Positions 8,830 through 17,401 of a stretch of DNA of 64,000 nt are shown here, piece after piece; position 1 is the first letter of the stretch; the number at the start of each line of letters is the position of its first letter. The stretch covers positions 62,001 through 126,000 of the forward strand of contig JAQXDW010000140.1 of the NCBI GenBank assembly GCA_029251165.1, in the 5' to 3' direction. A program made the translations under genes and the position numbers. A model generated the notes under the pieces. That model was given only the letters and a program-made list of their open reading frames with translations. It ran no database searches and was not told where the DNA came from. The DNA comes from Myxococcota bacterium (lineage in GTDB: Bacteria > Myxococcota_A > UBA796).

Positions 8830-9702
8830 GTGGGTTACACAGCGCATCACTCCAACCTTGTCGAGGGCACCTTGTCTGTTGATGATCACGACTTGAGCGA
8901 AGAAGATGAAGACATTGACGACTTGAGCGAAGAAGATGAAGAAGATGGCGGCTTTTTGTCCTGGTGCGGTGACATCGTGCGGACATGGGGACCGGCGATG
9001 TTGGTGGTCCTGCTCATCCGCTCCGCGATCGCTGAGCCGTTCCGGATCCCGTCAGGATCGATGGTCCCGACTCTAGAGATCGGCGATCACATCCTGGTCA
9101 CGAAGTACAGCTATGGCTTCCGCATTCCGCTGACCCGCATCCCGCTGGGCGACTACACGCTCCCCGAGCGTGGCGACGTGGCAGTCTTCGTCTACCCCGA
9201 CTCCGATGAGGGCCGGATGTCCTACTGGATGGACACCCCCATCCCGTTCGTCACCACGCTCCAGACCGTCGACTACGTCAAGCGCATCGTCGGCCTGCCC
9301 GGCGACACCATCGAGGTCAAGGACAACACCCTCTACGTCAACGGCAAGTCCCAGACCAAGACGCTCGTCGAGCGATACGACTTCGTCGACGACCGCTGCC
9401 GCAGCCACCCGACGAAGGAATACCGCGAGTCCTTCCAGGGCCGCGAGCATGCCATCCTCAACGCCACGACCTTCGGCATGCGCATGGCCGACTATGGACC
9501 AGAAGTCGTCCCTGAGGGACACGTCTTCGCCATGGGCGACAACCGTGACCACTCCGCAGACTCTCGGGTCTGGGGCTACGTCCCGCTGCGCAACCTCAAG
9601 GGCAAGGCACGGTTCGTGTGGTTCTCCTACGACCACTGCAAGGGCAGCATCCCCCTGTTCGGCTCCTTCCGCAGCGATCGCTTCGGCGAGCCGATCAAGT
9701 AG
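8830..9702 (+). CDS. lepB: Signal peptidase I with acidic N-terminal extension
   Basis: This 290-residue membrane-anchored serine protease cleaves Sec/Tat signal peptides. Box B contains the catalytic Ser in PSGSMVPTL near residue 77, the catalytic Lys is in VKRIVGLPGD near residue 153, and box E reads MGDNRDHSADSR near residue 235. An anchoring helix lies at about residues 53-68. The start is uncertain: GTG 8830 has only a distant GGAGG (8811-8815). An alternative ATG at 8819 is in another frame and yields only a 25-residue peptide. The N-terminus is unusual, with a duplicated acidic block before the helix. The stop overlaps the convergent phosphatase gene by eight bases. Confidence 0.93.
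   Translation: MGYTAHHSNLVEGTLSVDDHDLSEEDEDIDDLSEEDEEDGGFLSWCGDIVRTWGPAMLVVLLIRSAIAEPFRIPSGSMVPTLEIGDHILVTKYSYGFRIPLTRIPLGDYTLPERGDVAVFVYPDSDEGRMSYWMDTPIPFVTTLQTVDYVKRIVGLPGDTIEVKDNTLYVNGKSQTKTLVERYDFVDDRCRSHPTKEYRESFQGREHAILNATTFGMRMADYGPEVVPEGHVFAMGDNRDHSADSRVWGYVPLRNLKGKARFVWFSYDHCKGSIPLFGSFRSDRFGEPIK
8891..8944 (+). repeat. Two-copy 30-base repeat encoding DLSEEDE in LepB
   Basis: GACTTGAGCGAAGAAGATGA occurs at 8891 and again at 8921, exactly 30 bases apart and in frame. It encodes two copies of DLSEEDE in the cytoplasmic N-terminus of signal peptidase I. The block is AT-richer than its surroundings, which fits a recent in-frame duplication. Confidence 0.85.
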
Positions 9703-10975
9703 TACTGCCCTCTGGAGTCGTACTGCCCTCTGGAGGGGTCGCGGAGTCCGACGAGAGCATGTCGCCCGTGATGCGGTCGTTTGAGGTCCGGACGATGCGC
9801 GAGAGCTTCTTGAGGAGCTGCCAGGAGAGCTTTGCAGAGAGGTTTGCGTTGAGCTTTGTCAGCATCGTGAACTGGTCTCGATGCAGGACAAGCAGCTCCG
9901 TGTTCTCCTCGACCACAGCGCTCGCAGAGCGACGGGGGAAGTCCAGGAAGCTCATCTCGCCAAAGTACGAGCCCGGCCCCATGATGGTGAGCTGAGTGCC
10001 CTCTTTCTCGATGCGGACTCGACCCTGCAGGATGAAGAAGCACTCGAGCCCCGGCATGCCTTCCTTGAAGAGGACCGTGCCGGCCCAGGCCGACCGCTGC
10101 TCCGCGAATTGGCAGATCGCAATCAGCTCACGGTAGGTGCAGGTGGCGAACAGATCCATCCGGCGCAGCGCCTCCATGCGCTGCTGGTTGGGCAAGACGA
10201 CGCTGCTGGTGTCGTCGTCTGCCTTGAGTGAGCAGGCCACAACGGTGATGTTGTCTTGACCGCCGCGACCGTTTGCATCGGCGACCAGTCTTGTGGCGGT
10301 GTCCTGGTCGATTCCCTCGGCGAGGCTGAACGACAGCTCTCGGGGACCGATGTAGCGGTGGAGGCCATCCGAGCACAGCAGCAGGAGATCGTCGACGTCC
10401 AGCTCAAAGTGCAGGGTGTCCACCCGAACCTGCGGGAACGCTCCAAGCGCACGGGTGATCACGCTGCGGTAGGTGACGCCCTCGGCCTCCGCTGGGGTGA
10501 TGGCGCCCTCCTTGAGCTTGTCGTTGACGAGCGTGTGATCCTCAGTAAGCGGATGGAGCTCCCGACCGCGAAACAGGTAGATGCGGCCATCCCCGACGTG
10601 GGCAATGAACGCGGTGCTGTTGAGGACAAGCAGGACATCCAGTGTCGTCCCCATGCGGCCACCGCTGGCCAAGGCCGTGGCGGCCCCGTGGACCTGCTGA
10701 CAGGCCTGCTGGACGGCATCCTCCAGCACCTCCAGCACCACGCTTCGCGTCTCTGGGCTCGGGGAACGACGGTAGGCATCCAGCAGCGCGCGACGGCTGG
10801 CGAGGCTCTCCTGGAGAACCTCACAGGCAAGCTGCGAGGCAACGTCACCCCGCTCGAAGCCGCCCATCCCATCTGCGACCGCGACCAGTCCCAGGTCCGG
10901 CGCCAGCAGGAAGCTGTCCTCATTTTCTCTGCGGCTACGCCCGACGTCCGTCGATGCCCAGGTCTTCAGCTTCAT
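9695..10975 (-). CDS. PP2C-family Ser/Thr phosphatase fused to a cyclic-nucleotide-binding domain
   Basis: The start at ATG 10975 (426 residues) has a good ribosome site, GGAGAG, six bases upstream. Residues 1-240 form a PPM/PP2C phosphatase with all metal motifs: RRENEDS, VAVADGMGG, AHVGDGR, LLLCSDGL and GGQDNITVV. Residues 270-400 form a CRP-like sensor domain whose phosphate-binding cassette reads FGEMSFLDFPRRSAS, keeping the Gly-Glu and Arg that hold a cyclic nucleotide. The protein is therefore probably a cytosolic phosphoprotein phosphatase controlled by cAMP or cGMP, opposing Ser/Thr kinases common in Myxococcota. The last 13 residues contain a duplicated PEGSTT. Confidence 0.92.
   Translation of the reverse strand: MKLKTWASTDVGRSRRENEDSFLLAPDLGLVAVADGMGGFERGDVASQLACEVLQESLASRRALLDAYRRSPSPETRSVVLEVLEDAVQQACQQVHGAATALASGGRMGTTLDVLLVLNSTAFIAHVGDGRIYLFRGRELHPLTEDHTLVNDKLKEGAITPAEAEGVTYRSVITRALGAFPQVRVDTLHFELDVDDLLLLCSDGLHRYIGPRELSFSLAEGIDQDTATRLVADANGRGGQDNITVVACSLKADDDTSSVVLPNQQRMEALRRMDLFATCTYRELIAICQFAEQRSAWAGTVLFKEGMPGLECFFILQGRVRIEKEGTQLTIMGPGSYFGEMSFLDFPRRSASAVVEENTELLVLHRDQFTMLTKLNANLSAKLSWQLLKKLSRIVRTSNDRITGDMLSSDSATPPEGSTTPEGSTT
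9703..9735 (-). repeat. 18-base direct repeat at the lepB/phosphatase convergent junction
   Basis: TACTGCCCTCTGGAG is present at 9703-9717 and 9721-9735. On the minus strand it encodes the tail PEGSTT twice. It begins at the last base of the lepB stop codon. It looks like a small slippage duplication without an evident terminator hairpin. Confidence 0.8.
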
Positions 10976-11124
10976 GTCTGCTCTCCGCTTCCGGGCAAGC
11001 TTATCGGATCCAGACAGTCGCATTGTTGCCCTGAGGTGTGTTTTATCAACCAGGGCGGCTGTGCCTGAGGCGCGTGTCCCGGGGTACCTTCCTTGTCGTG
11101 GGGCTTCGCGGTGGCGATGCTCTG

Positions 11125-12636
11125 ATGTCCCTGTCTTCACTCCAAAGGATGGCAATGCGCTCCCCCTCTCTCCTTCTGGCCGTCGAGGTGCTCGGACTCG
11201 TGGCGTTCCTCGTGCTGTGTGGAGTGCAGCTCATCGACAGCCAGGCGGAGACAACCCTCATCCCGCTGTCCGCCGAGGCGCTGACCACCACTGATGGAGA
11301 CGAGCGGTGGCAGGGAGTCTTCTTCCAGGACACCCACGTCGGCTTTACCGTCACCCGATCCTCGCCGGTCACGTCCGGCGGTACCCTCTACGAGGGCCGC
11401 TCCAGCTTCCGAATCGCCACCTTCGGGCAGCTCCAAGAGGTCACCACTGCCGGCGCAGCCCTGACCGATACCGATGGGCAGCTCCGCCGGTTTGACTTCT
11501 TCATGTCTGCCGGCGGCGTTCAGCTCATCGCCCGAGGCGAGGTCTCCGGAGACCAGATCATCATGGAGGTCAATCAGGCTGGAGAGGTCTCCACCATCGC
11601 CTTCGACATCGACGCACCGCCCCATGTCAGCCTCTCGCTGGAGGAGGCCATCCGTCGCACGGAGCTGTCCGTCGGCCTGTCGTTTTCGGTTCCCTACTTC
11701 GATCCTGTCACCCTCTCTCAGGGAGAGATGGAGATTAAGGTCGAGGGGGTCGAGATCCTGGAGAACAGCGAGGAGGCATACTGGATCCGCAGCCGGATGG
11801 GCGACATCGAGACCCGCTCGCTGGTCACGCCGGCCGGGGAGATGCTCCGACAGGAGGGCGCCTTGGGGATGTCGCTGGTGCGGATGTCTCCAGAGGAGGC
11901 CACGAACATCTCTGACGCCGATGAGCCGGTCGACCTCATCGCGCTCTCCGCAGTCAAGCTCACGGGTCAGATCCCCAAGGCTCGCAGCACCCGCAAGCTC
12001 ACCCTCCAGATCACCGGCGTAGAGCCAGATCGCGTGCTGCACCAGCCCCCGCTCCAGAGCCGACAGGGTGACCGAGTGACCGTCGACATTCCGCTGCTCC
12101 TGGAGCTGCCCGAGCTGCCGGTCGCAGATCGCTCAGAGCCGGAGTGGCTCACGGACAGCCCGACCCTCCCGGTCTACCACCCAGAGATCGCCGAGCGCGC
12201 CGCAGCGGTGGTCTCCGATGCCACCACTCGGCTCGAGGCAGTCAAGCGGCTGAACACGTTCGTCTTTGAGTACCTCGAGAAGGTCCCAGTCATCGGCGTG
12301 CCCAATGGGCTGAGCGTCCTGCGAAGCGGACAGGGAGACTGCAACGAGCACACCGCCCTGTTCGTCTCCCTCGCGCGCGCCGCAGGCATCCCCACCCGGA
12401 TCGCTGCTGGAGTGGTCTACTCCAGCCGCATCAGCCCGCAGGGAGCGTTCTACTACCACGCCTGGCCAGAGGTTCGGCTGGAGGGACCGACCGGCTGGGT
12501 CCCGGTCGATCCGACCTTCGGGCAGGTTCCCGCAGACGCCACCCACATCAAGCTCGTCGAGGGTGATCTGGATCGACAGGTCGAGATCATGGGCGTGATG
12601 GGACGCCTGGGCTTCGTGAGCATCGAGCACAAGTAG
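11125..12636 (+). CDS. Membrane-anchored transglutaminase-like protein
   Basis: Residues of about 503 from ATG 11125; ATG 11149 is also plausible and the frame stays open further upstream. An N-terminal helix (LLLAVEVLGLVAFLVLCGVQL) anchors a long extracytoplasmic region. The C-terminal third is a transglutaminase-like core with the catalytic triad visible: Cys in GQGDCNEHTALF, His in YYHAWPEV and Asp in VPVDPTFG. Such bacterial domains are cysteine peptidases or amidases of the periplasm; the substrate is unknown. It is the first gene of a plus-strand run ending with mlaF and is divergent from the phosphatase gene. Confidence 0.87.
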   Translation: MSLSSLQRMAMRSPSLLLAVEVLGLVAFLVLCGVQLIDSQAETTLIPLSAEALTTTDGDERWQGVFFQDTHVGFTVTRSSPVTSGGTLYEGRSSFRIATFGQLQEVTTAGAALTDTDGQLRRFDFFMSAGGVQLIARGEVSGDQIIMEVNQAGEVSTIAFDIDAPPHVSLSLEEAIRRTELSVGLSFSVPYFDPVTLSQGEMEIKVEGVEILENSEEAYWIRSRMGDIETRSLVTPAGEMLRQEGALGMSLVRMSPEEATNISDADEPVDLIALSAVKLTGQIPKARSTRKLTLQITGVEPDRVLHQPPLQSRQGDRVTVDIPLLLELPELPVADRSEPEWLTDSPTLPVYHPEIAERAAAVVSDATTRLEAVKRLNTFVFEYLEKVPVIGVPNGLSVLRSGQGDCNEHTALFVSLARAAGIPTRIAAGVVYSSRISPQGAFYYHAWPEVRLEGPTGWVPVDPTFGQVPADATHIKLVEGDLDRQVEIMGVMGRLGFVSIEHK

Positions 12637-12659
12637 CATCGTGATAACTTCGGGCACAC

Positions 12660-13418
12660 ATGACAACTCCTGATGCCATGATCCAGATGACCGGCGTGCA
12701 GAAACGCTATGCGGACTTTCAGGCACTGCACCCGCTCGACCTCACCGTCAAGCGCGGCGAGGTGTTTGGCTTCCTTGGCCCCAACGGTGCCGGGAAGACC
12801 ACCACAATTCGGATGCTCGCAGGGGTCCTGGTCCCGACGACAGGCCGCATCACCATCGACGGGATCGACATCGTCGCCGACCCCGTCGAGGCGCGACGTC
12901 GGGTCGGCTACATCCCCGACCGCCCCTACCTCTACGAGAAGCTCACCGCGCGTGAGTTCCTCCAGTTCATCGGCGGGGTCTACCGGATCGATCCCGAGCA
13001 GGTCCGCACGCGCGGCGATGCCCTCCTCGCCGAGAACGACCTGCTCGCGCGCGCCGACGAGCTGATCGAGGCTTACAGCCACGGCATGAAGCAGCGCCTG
13101 GTGCTCTCTGCAGCCCTGCTGCATCGGCCAAAGCTGCTCATTGTCGACGAGCCCATGGTCGGCCTCGACCCCCACGGCGCTCGCCGCATCAAGGACAAGC
13201 TCAGGGCCATCGCAGACGACGGTCGCTCGGTCTTTCTCTCGACCCACAGCCTCGACGTCGCCCAGGAGGTCTGCGACCGAGTCGGTATCCTGTTCCGAGG
13301 ACGGCTCGTGGCGCTGGATGACATCGCCACCCTCCTCGACTCCAGAGACACCGGCGATCTGGAGCAGGTCTTCCTACAGATTACCGAAGAGCAGTACGCG
13401 CAGGAGCGCACACCATGA
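12660..13418 (+). CDS. ABC transporter ATP-binding protein (ABC-2/CcmA type)
   Basis: The 252-residue ATPase has Walker A GPNGAGKTT, a signature-like SHGMKQRL, Walker B LLIVDEP and a switch His in STHSLD. Its type usually works with an ABC-2 permease in lipid, polysaccharide or drug export, but no such permease is adjacent. It starts 23 bases after the transglutaminase gene and overlaps the next lipoprotein gene by four bases, so it belongs to the same unit, whose later genes are an unrelated MlaE/MlaF importer pair. Its permease must be elsewhere or not needed. Confidence 0.9.
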   Translation: MTTPDAMIQMTGVQKRYADFQALHPLDLTVKRGEVFGFLGPNGAGKTTTIRMLAGVLVPTTGRITIDGIDIVADPVEARRRVGYIPDRPYLYEKLTAREFLQFIGGVYRIDPEQVRTRGDALLAENDLLARADELIEAYSHGMKQRLVLSAALLHRPKLLIVDEPMVGLDPHGARRIKDKLRAIADDGRSVFLSTHSLDVAQEVCDRVGILFRGRLVALDDIATLLDSRDTGDLEQVFLQITEEQYAQERTP

Positions 13419-13912
13419 GGAGCACCGGTGCGCTCTTGCTGACCGGGCTCTTGCTGAGCGGCTGCAGCGCATCGAAGCGCGAGGGACGAGAGAGTCAGCG
13501 GATGGAGGGGCGCTACAGGCTGGGCGGGCTCTCGAAGGGCTGGGAGGAGCAGCGGGCAGGCGGGGCTGATCGTGCCTGGTTCAACGCAGACCTCTCCAGC
13601 AGCATCTACACCGACTCCAACTGCGCTCGGCGCTTCAGAGATGGGCCCCTCCTCGATCTCTCCAACCACCTCATCGCCGGCATCGCCACGGGACCACCGC
13701 TGCGAGAAGAGATCCTCACCATCGACAACCGCTCCGCGCTGCTGCGGGTCTACAGCGGACGAATGGACGGAGTGCGGCTTCAGATCGGCGTCGTGGTGCT
13801 CAACAAGAACCGCTGCACCTACGACATGCTCTACCTCTCCCCGCCCGCGACCTTTGAGGACGGCTGGGCAGACTTCGAGGGTCTGATCTCCGGCTTTCAG
13901 GTGGAGCATTAG
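13415..13912 (+). CDS. Lipoprotein of unknown function between ABC ATPase and mlaE
   Basis: The 165-residue protein has a conventional signal peptide with lipobox LLSGC at residues 13-17, then a charged segment and a compact domain from about residue 55 with three Cys residues. I recognise no family. It is coupled by ATGA to the ABC ATPase and lies three bases before mlaE. It sits in a place where a lipid-transport operon often has an accessory envelope protein, but the sequence itself gives no direct link to lipid binding. Confidence 0.75.
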   Translation: MRSTGALLLTGLLLSGCSASKREGRESQRMEGRYRLGGLSKGWEEQRAGGADRAWFNADLSSSIYTDSNCARRFRDGPLLDLSNHLIAGIATGPPLREEILTIDNRSALLRVYSGRMDGVRLQIGVVVLNKNRCTYDMLYLSPPATFEDGWADFEGLISGFQVEH

Positions 13913-13915
13913 CGC

Positions 13916-14668
13916 GTGACAGGCTTCATTCGCTTTCTGGAGTCCATCGGTGAGGTCAGCCAGCTGACTGTTCGCACCTTCCGCGAGATGGTCCGGCCGC
14001 CGTTTGAGCTGTCGCTGCTGGTGGATCAGATCAACTCTGGTGGTGTGGAGTCTCGCACCCTCACCCTGCTGACTGCGGTGTTCACCGGCATGGTCATGGC
14101 GATCCAGTTCATCATCGGTCTGGAGCCCTTCGGCGCGAGCGTCTACACCGGCAGCCTCATCTCGCTGGGCATCATCCGCGAGCTGGGGCCAGTGCTGACT
14201 GCGCTGCTGGTGGGAGGACGGGTGGGCGCCGGATTCGCCGCAGAGCTTGGCAGCATGGCGGTCACAGAGCAGATCGACGCCATCCGCTGCCTCGGAGCCG
14301 ATCCGGTGCGCAAGCTGGTGGTCCCGCGGGTGCTGGCGATGATCATCTCGATGCCGCTGCTCACCCTCCTCGCCGATGTTGTCGGCTGTACGGGCGGGGC
14401 ATTCATCACCGTGCTGGAGGTCGGGGTCACCCCCCGGTTCATCATCGACCAGATGATCGACACCATCGGCCCTGCCGACCTCTTCCACGGGCTGCTTAAG
14501 AGTGTCTTCTTTGGCTACTTCATCGCAATCACCAGCTGCTGGGTCGGCATGAAGACCCGCGGCGGGACCGTCGGCGTCGGGAGCGCGACCACCAAGGCTG
14601 TCGTCTACACCTCCGTCAGTGTACTGGTCAGCGACTTCATCCTCACCCGCCTCATGCTCGCACTCTGA
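13916..14668 (+). CDS. mlaE: MlaE-family lipid ABC transporter permease
   Basis: The 250-residue membrane protein starts at GTG 13916. It has about five helices and the family landmarks RELGPVLTALLVGGRVGAG and AELGSMAVTEQIDA, with the EQ-x-DA motif that contacts the ATPase. MlaE works with MlaF to move phospholipids between inner and outer membranes with the help of a hexameric MCE protein (MlaD). It precedes mlaF by nine bases. No mce/mlaD gene follows in this window, so the substrate-binding ring must be encoded elsewhere. Confidence 0.93.
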   Translation: MTGFIRFLESIGEVSQLTVRTFREMVRPPFELSLLVDQINSGGVESRTLTLLTAVFTGMVMAIQFIIGLEPFGASVYTGSLISLGIIRELGPVLTALLVGGRVGAGFAAELGSMAVTEQIDAIRCLGADPVRKLVVPRVLAMIISMPLLTLLADVVGCTGGAFITVLEVGVTPRFIIDQMIDTIGPADLFHGLLKSVFFGYFIAITSCWVGMKTRGGTVGVGSATTKAVVYTSVSVLVSDFILTRLMLAL

Positions 14669-14677
14669 GAGAGGCCC

Positions 14678-15523
14678 ATGGCCGAACCCATCATCCAGTT
14701 CCGAGGCATCCACAAAGCCTTCGGCGACAAGCTCATCTACCGGGATCTCGATCTCGACGTCTATCCCGGCGAGACGCTGACCATCATCGGTGGATCAGGG
14801 GTCGGCAAGAGCGTGATGCTCAAGATGCTCGTCGGGCTGCTCAAGCCGGACGCTGGCAGCATCATGGCGTTTGGTCAAGAGATCACCGGGCTGAGCGAGA
14901 AGGAGATGCTCGGGGTGCGGCGCCGGGTGGCGATGCTGTTCCAAGGCGCAGCCCTGTTCGACTCGATGAGCGTGGCGGACAACATCAAGTACCCGCTGCG
15001 CGAGCACCGCTGGGGCACCGAGGCGGAGATGTCTGACCGGGTGACCGAGGTGCTGGAGATGGTCGGAGTCCCCGGCAGCCACGCCCTCTACCCTGCTGAG
15101 CTGTCTGGTGGAATGCGCAAGCGCATCGGGCTTGCCCGCTCCATCGCCATTGAGCCAGAGGTCATCCTCTACGATGAGCCCACCACTGGCCTCGATCCGA
15201 TCAACGTGCGCCGAATCAACGGGCTCATTCTCCGCCTCCAGGAGCAGCTCCAGGTGACCAGCATGGTCGTGACCCATGACATGGACTCTGTGTTCACAGT
15301 GACGGACCGACTGGCGATGGTCTACAACCACCAGATCGCGTTCACCGGCACCATCGACGAGGCCAAGACAACCCGCTTCCGCTACCTGCGGGAGTTCATC
15401 TCTGGCGGACGGGGGGTGCTGGGGGAGGACTTTGACGAGGACCCGGAGACAGCGGAAGTCGAGGATGCAATCATCGACCACCTGCTGGAAGAGGATCCCC
15501 TCAAGAAGCCCGCTGCCGACTGA
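14678..15523 (+). CDS. mlaF: MlaF-family lipid ABC transporter ATPase with acidic tail
   Basis: The 281-residue ATPase shows Walker A GGSGVGKS, the signature LSGGMRKRIGLARSI, Walker B VILYDEPTTGLDP and switch VVTHDMDS. LSGGMRKR is typical of MlaF-type ATPases. The protein continues about 30 residues past the usual end with an acidic tail (EDFDEDPETAEVEDA, then EEDP). A ribosome site GAGAGG lies just before the ATG. It is the last gene of the run starting at 11125 and converges on the selenoprotein gene with 33 bases between stops. Confidence 0.93.
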   Translation: MAEPIIQFRGIHKAFGDKLIYRDLDLDVYPGETLTIIGGSGVGKSVMLKMLVGLLKPDAGSIMAFGQEITGLSEKEMLGVRRRVAMLFQGAALFDSMSVADNIKYPLREHRWGTEAEMSDRVTEVLEMVGVPGSHALYPAELSGGMRKRIGLARSIAIEPEVILYDEPTTGLDPINVRRINGLILRLQEQLQVTSMVVTHDMDSVFTVTDRLAMVYNHQIAFTGTIDEAKTTRFRYLREFISGGRGVLGEDFDEDPETAEVEDAIIDHLLEEDPLKKPAAD

Positions 15524-15556
15524 CCCTGCTCCAGAGGAGCGTGCCCTCGAATCCCC

Positions 15557-17401
15557 TCAGTCCAGCTGGGTGTCCACCGCAGCCTTCAGCTCTGCCAGCT
15601 CGAACCGGTTGTTGGCGTAGACCACGATCCCCTCATCGCTGATCACCCAGTCCTGAGGATAGGCGGCGGTCGGAAAGGCCATGACCTGAGCGTACTCGCG
15701 GTTCACTGAGCCGCTCTCGTCGAGCAGGATGGGGTACGTCAGGCCCAGGAGGTCAGCGTAGTTGCGCACGGTGCTCTCCATCTCCTGTGAGGCAATGCCC
15801 ACCACAGCGACGCCAGCGTCCTGATACTCCTGCCAGATGCTGTACTCGATCTCCGAGACCTCGGAGGCGCACTGAGGTCACCAGGTGGCGAAGTAGACCA
15901 GCACGACCGGAGCGCCGAGCTGCTCAGAGAGCTGCCAGGTGTTGCCGTCGAGGTCGGGGAGCACAAAGTCTGGCGCCGGCTGACCGATGGCGTCATGATT
16001 TCCGCCGCTGCCGGAGTGGACCTCGATGAGCTGAGTCGGTGCATCGGGATCAGTGCTCGCAAGGCAGAGGCTGGTCAGCAGCGCGTCCGCGCCGCCCGCA
16101 TAGGTCAGCCGAAGCTGAGCCGCGCCGCCCGGTGCGATGTCCATCGCGGTCACATCGACCGTGAGGCGCTTATCCCCCGACTCCGCTCCGGTCAGCGACA
16201 GCTCCGCCGCGCCGACGTTGTACACCGTGAGCTCGAGGGTGTCCCCTTCCCCATCGAGCAGGATGGTGGAGATCGACAGCTCCAGATCCGGTGAGGCGAT
16301 GGAGGGATCCACCTGCCAGGCCTCAAGACGCGACCAGTCACCGACCCACGCGACGCCATCTCCGGCGCCGACATGCATCGCGAACTCCGGGGTCGTGGAG
16401 GTGCCCAGGGGGATCGGATTGAGCGGGTCTCCGATGTCGATTGCGATGACATCCTCCTGGTTGACCGCCCACAGCACGTCGTCTTGCACCGCCACGGACT
16501 GAATGCTGCCGGCGTAGTCGAGGGTGGTGATGACGACCGGCTGAAGCGGATCGGTGATGTCCATCACAACCACACCGACGCCGCCAGCTGCGGCATACAG
16601 CGCGGCCCCGCTCAGGGCGATGTCCTGAACCCCGCCGACCGTCACGGGATCTGCGAGCAGCGGCGCGCGTGCATCAGAGAGATCGACGGGGACCACACCG
16701 AGCTGACTGTCCGAGATGTACCCGGTGCTGCCGCTGTCGCTGAGCACGATGTCCCACGGCGATCCCAGGCCGCTCAGCTCATCCACACCAACAGGAGCAG
16801 ACGGATCCGAGACATCGATGGTGTGCAGCCCGCCGTAGAGGTTGGTGACATACATGAGGTCCCCGAGCAGCGCCATGCCCTCCAGTCCCGGAGGACCGAA
16901 CTCACCGATGATCTCTGGACGTTCTGGATCGGAGGCATCGAACGTGGTCATGCCGCGGTCGCGGTGCGTGGCAAAGACCACCTCATCCGTGCCCACCTCG
17001 ACCCGATAGTAGCGGCCGATGTTCGCGGTGCGCTCTGGGTTGCTGCCGATGAGGACTGGCGCCGCTGCATCGGAGACATCAAACACCGTCAGGCCCCCCT
17101 GCCCCGCGCCATAGACCAGTCCGCGGTCGCGATCGGCCTCGACGTCGACCATCTCCATGAACCACGAGCCGGGAATCTCCTGGATGTGTTGATCCTCACC
17201 CACCAGCGTCAGCGGGTGCTCGCCGAGGCCATCCGGCGCCTCACAGCTTCCGGTCAGCGGCGTCCAGGTCACCGGCGTGTCAGTGTCCGCGGTGTCGTCG
17301 GACGGCACCGGAGCGGTGTCGGTGTCTGGTGTGGCCGTGTCGGTGAGGGGAGAGCCCTTGTCCTGACAGGCCGCGAGAAGAATCAGCAGACGAGCATGCA
17401 T
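15557..17401 (-). CDS. Predicted selenoprotein: LVIVD-propeller lipoprotein with Sec-containing redoxin domain
   Basis: The 614-residue reading frame contains one in-frame TGA at 15878-15880 (codon 508). Upstream of it lie a lipobox (LLAAC, residues 8-12), a Thr/Asp-rich linker, and residues 75-400 with about seven LVIVD-type blades (GLTVFDVSD, GLHTIDVSDPSAPV, GVVVMDITDPLQPV). A redoxin domain begins near residue 475 (GQPAPDFVLPDLDG) and reaches VYFATW-TGA-PQCASE, exactly where thioredoxin-fold proteins have W-C-x-x-C. The domain then continues uninterrupted (GVAVVGIAS, YPILLDESGS, FPTAAYPQDWVISDEG) to the stop at 15557. A SECIS hairpin sits 11 bases after the TGA. I read this as Sec508-Pro-Gln-Cys511. 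A standard gene finder would split it into two genes. The likely role is a cell-envelope thiol/selenol oxidoreductase. Confidence 0.88.
15851..15866 (-). promoter_or_regulatory. Bacterial SECIS hairpin
   Basis: On the coding strand CTCCGA pairs perfectly with TCGGAG around the four-base loop GGTC. The hairpin begins 11 bases after the TGA, the spacing and the GGUC loop of the minimal Escherichia coli fdhF SECIS, the element bound by SelB. The hairpin lies inside the coding sequence, as it must in bacteria, and encodes ASEVSE. Confidence 0.87.
15878..15880 (-). other. In-frame TGA predicted to encode selenocysteine
   Basis: The TGA replaces the first Cys codon of a W-C-x-x-C redoxin active site (ATW-TGA-PQC). 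The reading frame on both sides is coherent and homologous-looking to one redoxin domain, and the SECIS follows. The alternative is a one-base sequencing error or a nonsense mutation, which would not explain the hairpin. Confidence 0.87.

Noticed and set aside
8819..8896. Short leader peptide gene before lepB (ATG 8819)
   Set aside because: It has a GGAGG nearby but encodes only 25 unremarkable residues and overlaps lepB in another frame; the ribosome site may simply serve lepB.
15557..17401. Two separate genes, or a pseudogene split by a nonsense codon
   Set aside because: The two open stretches are in one frame, form one redoxin domain, and the TGA falls on an active-site Cys with a SECIS at the right distance.
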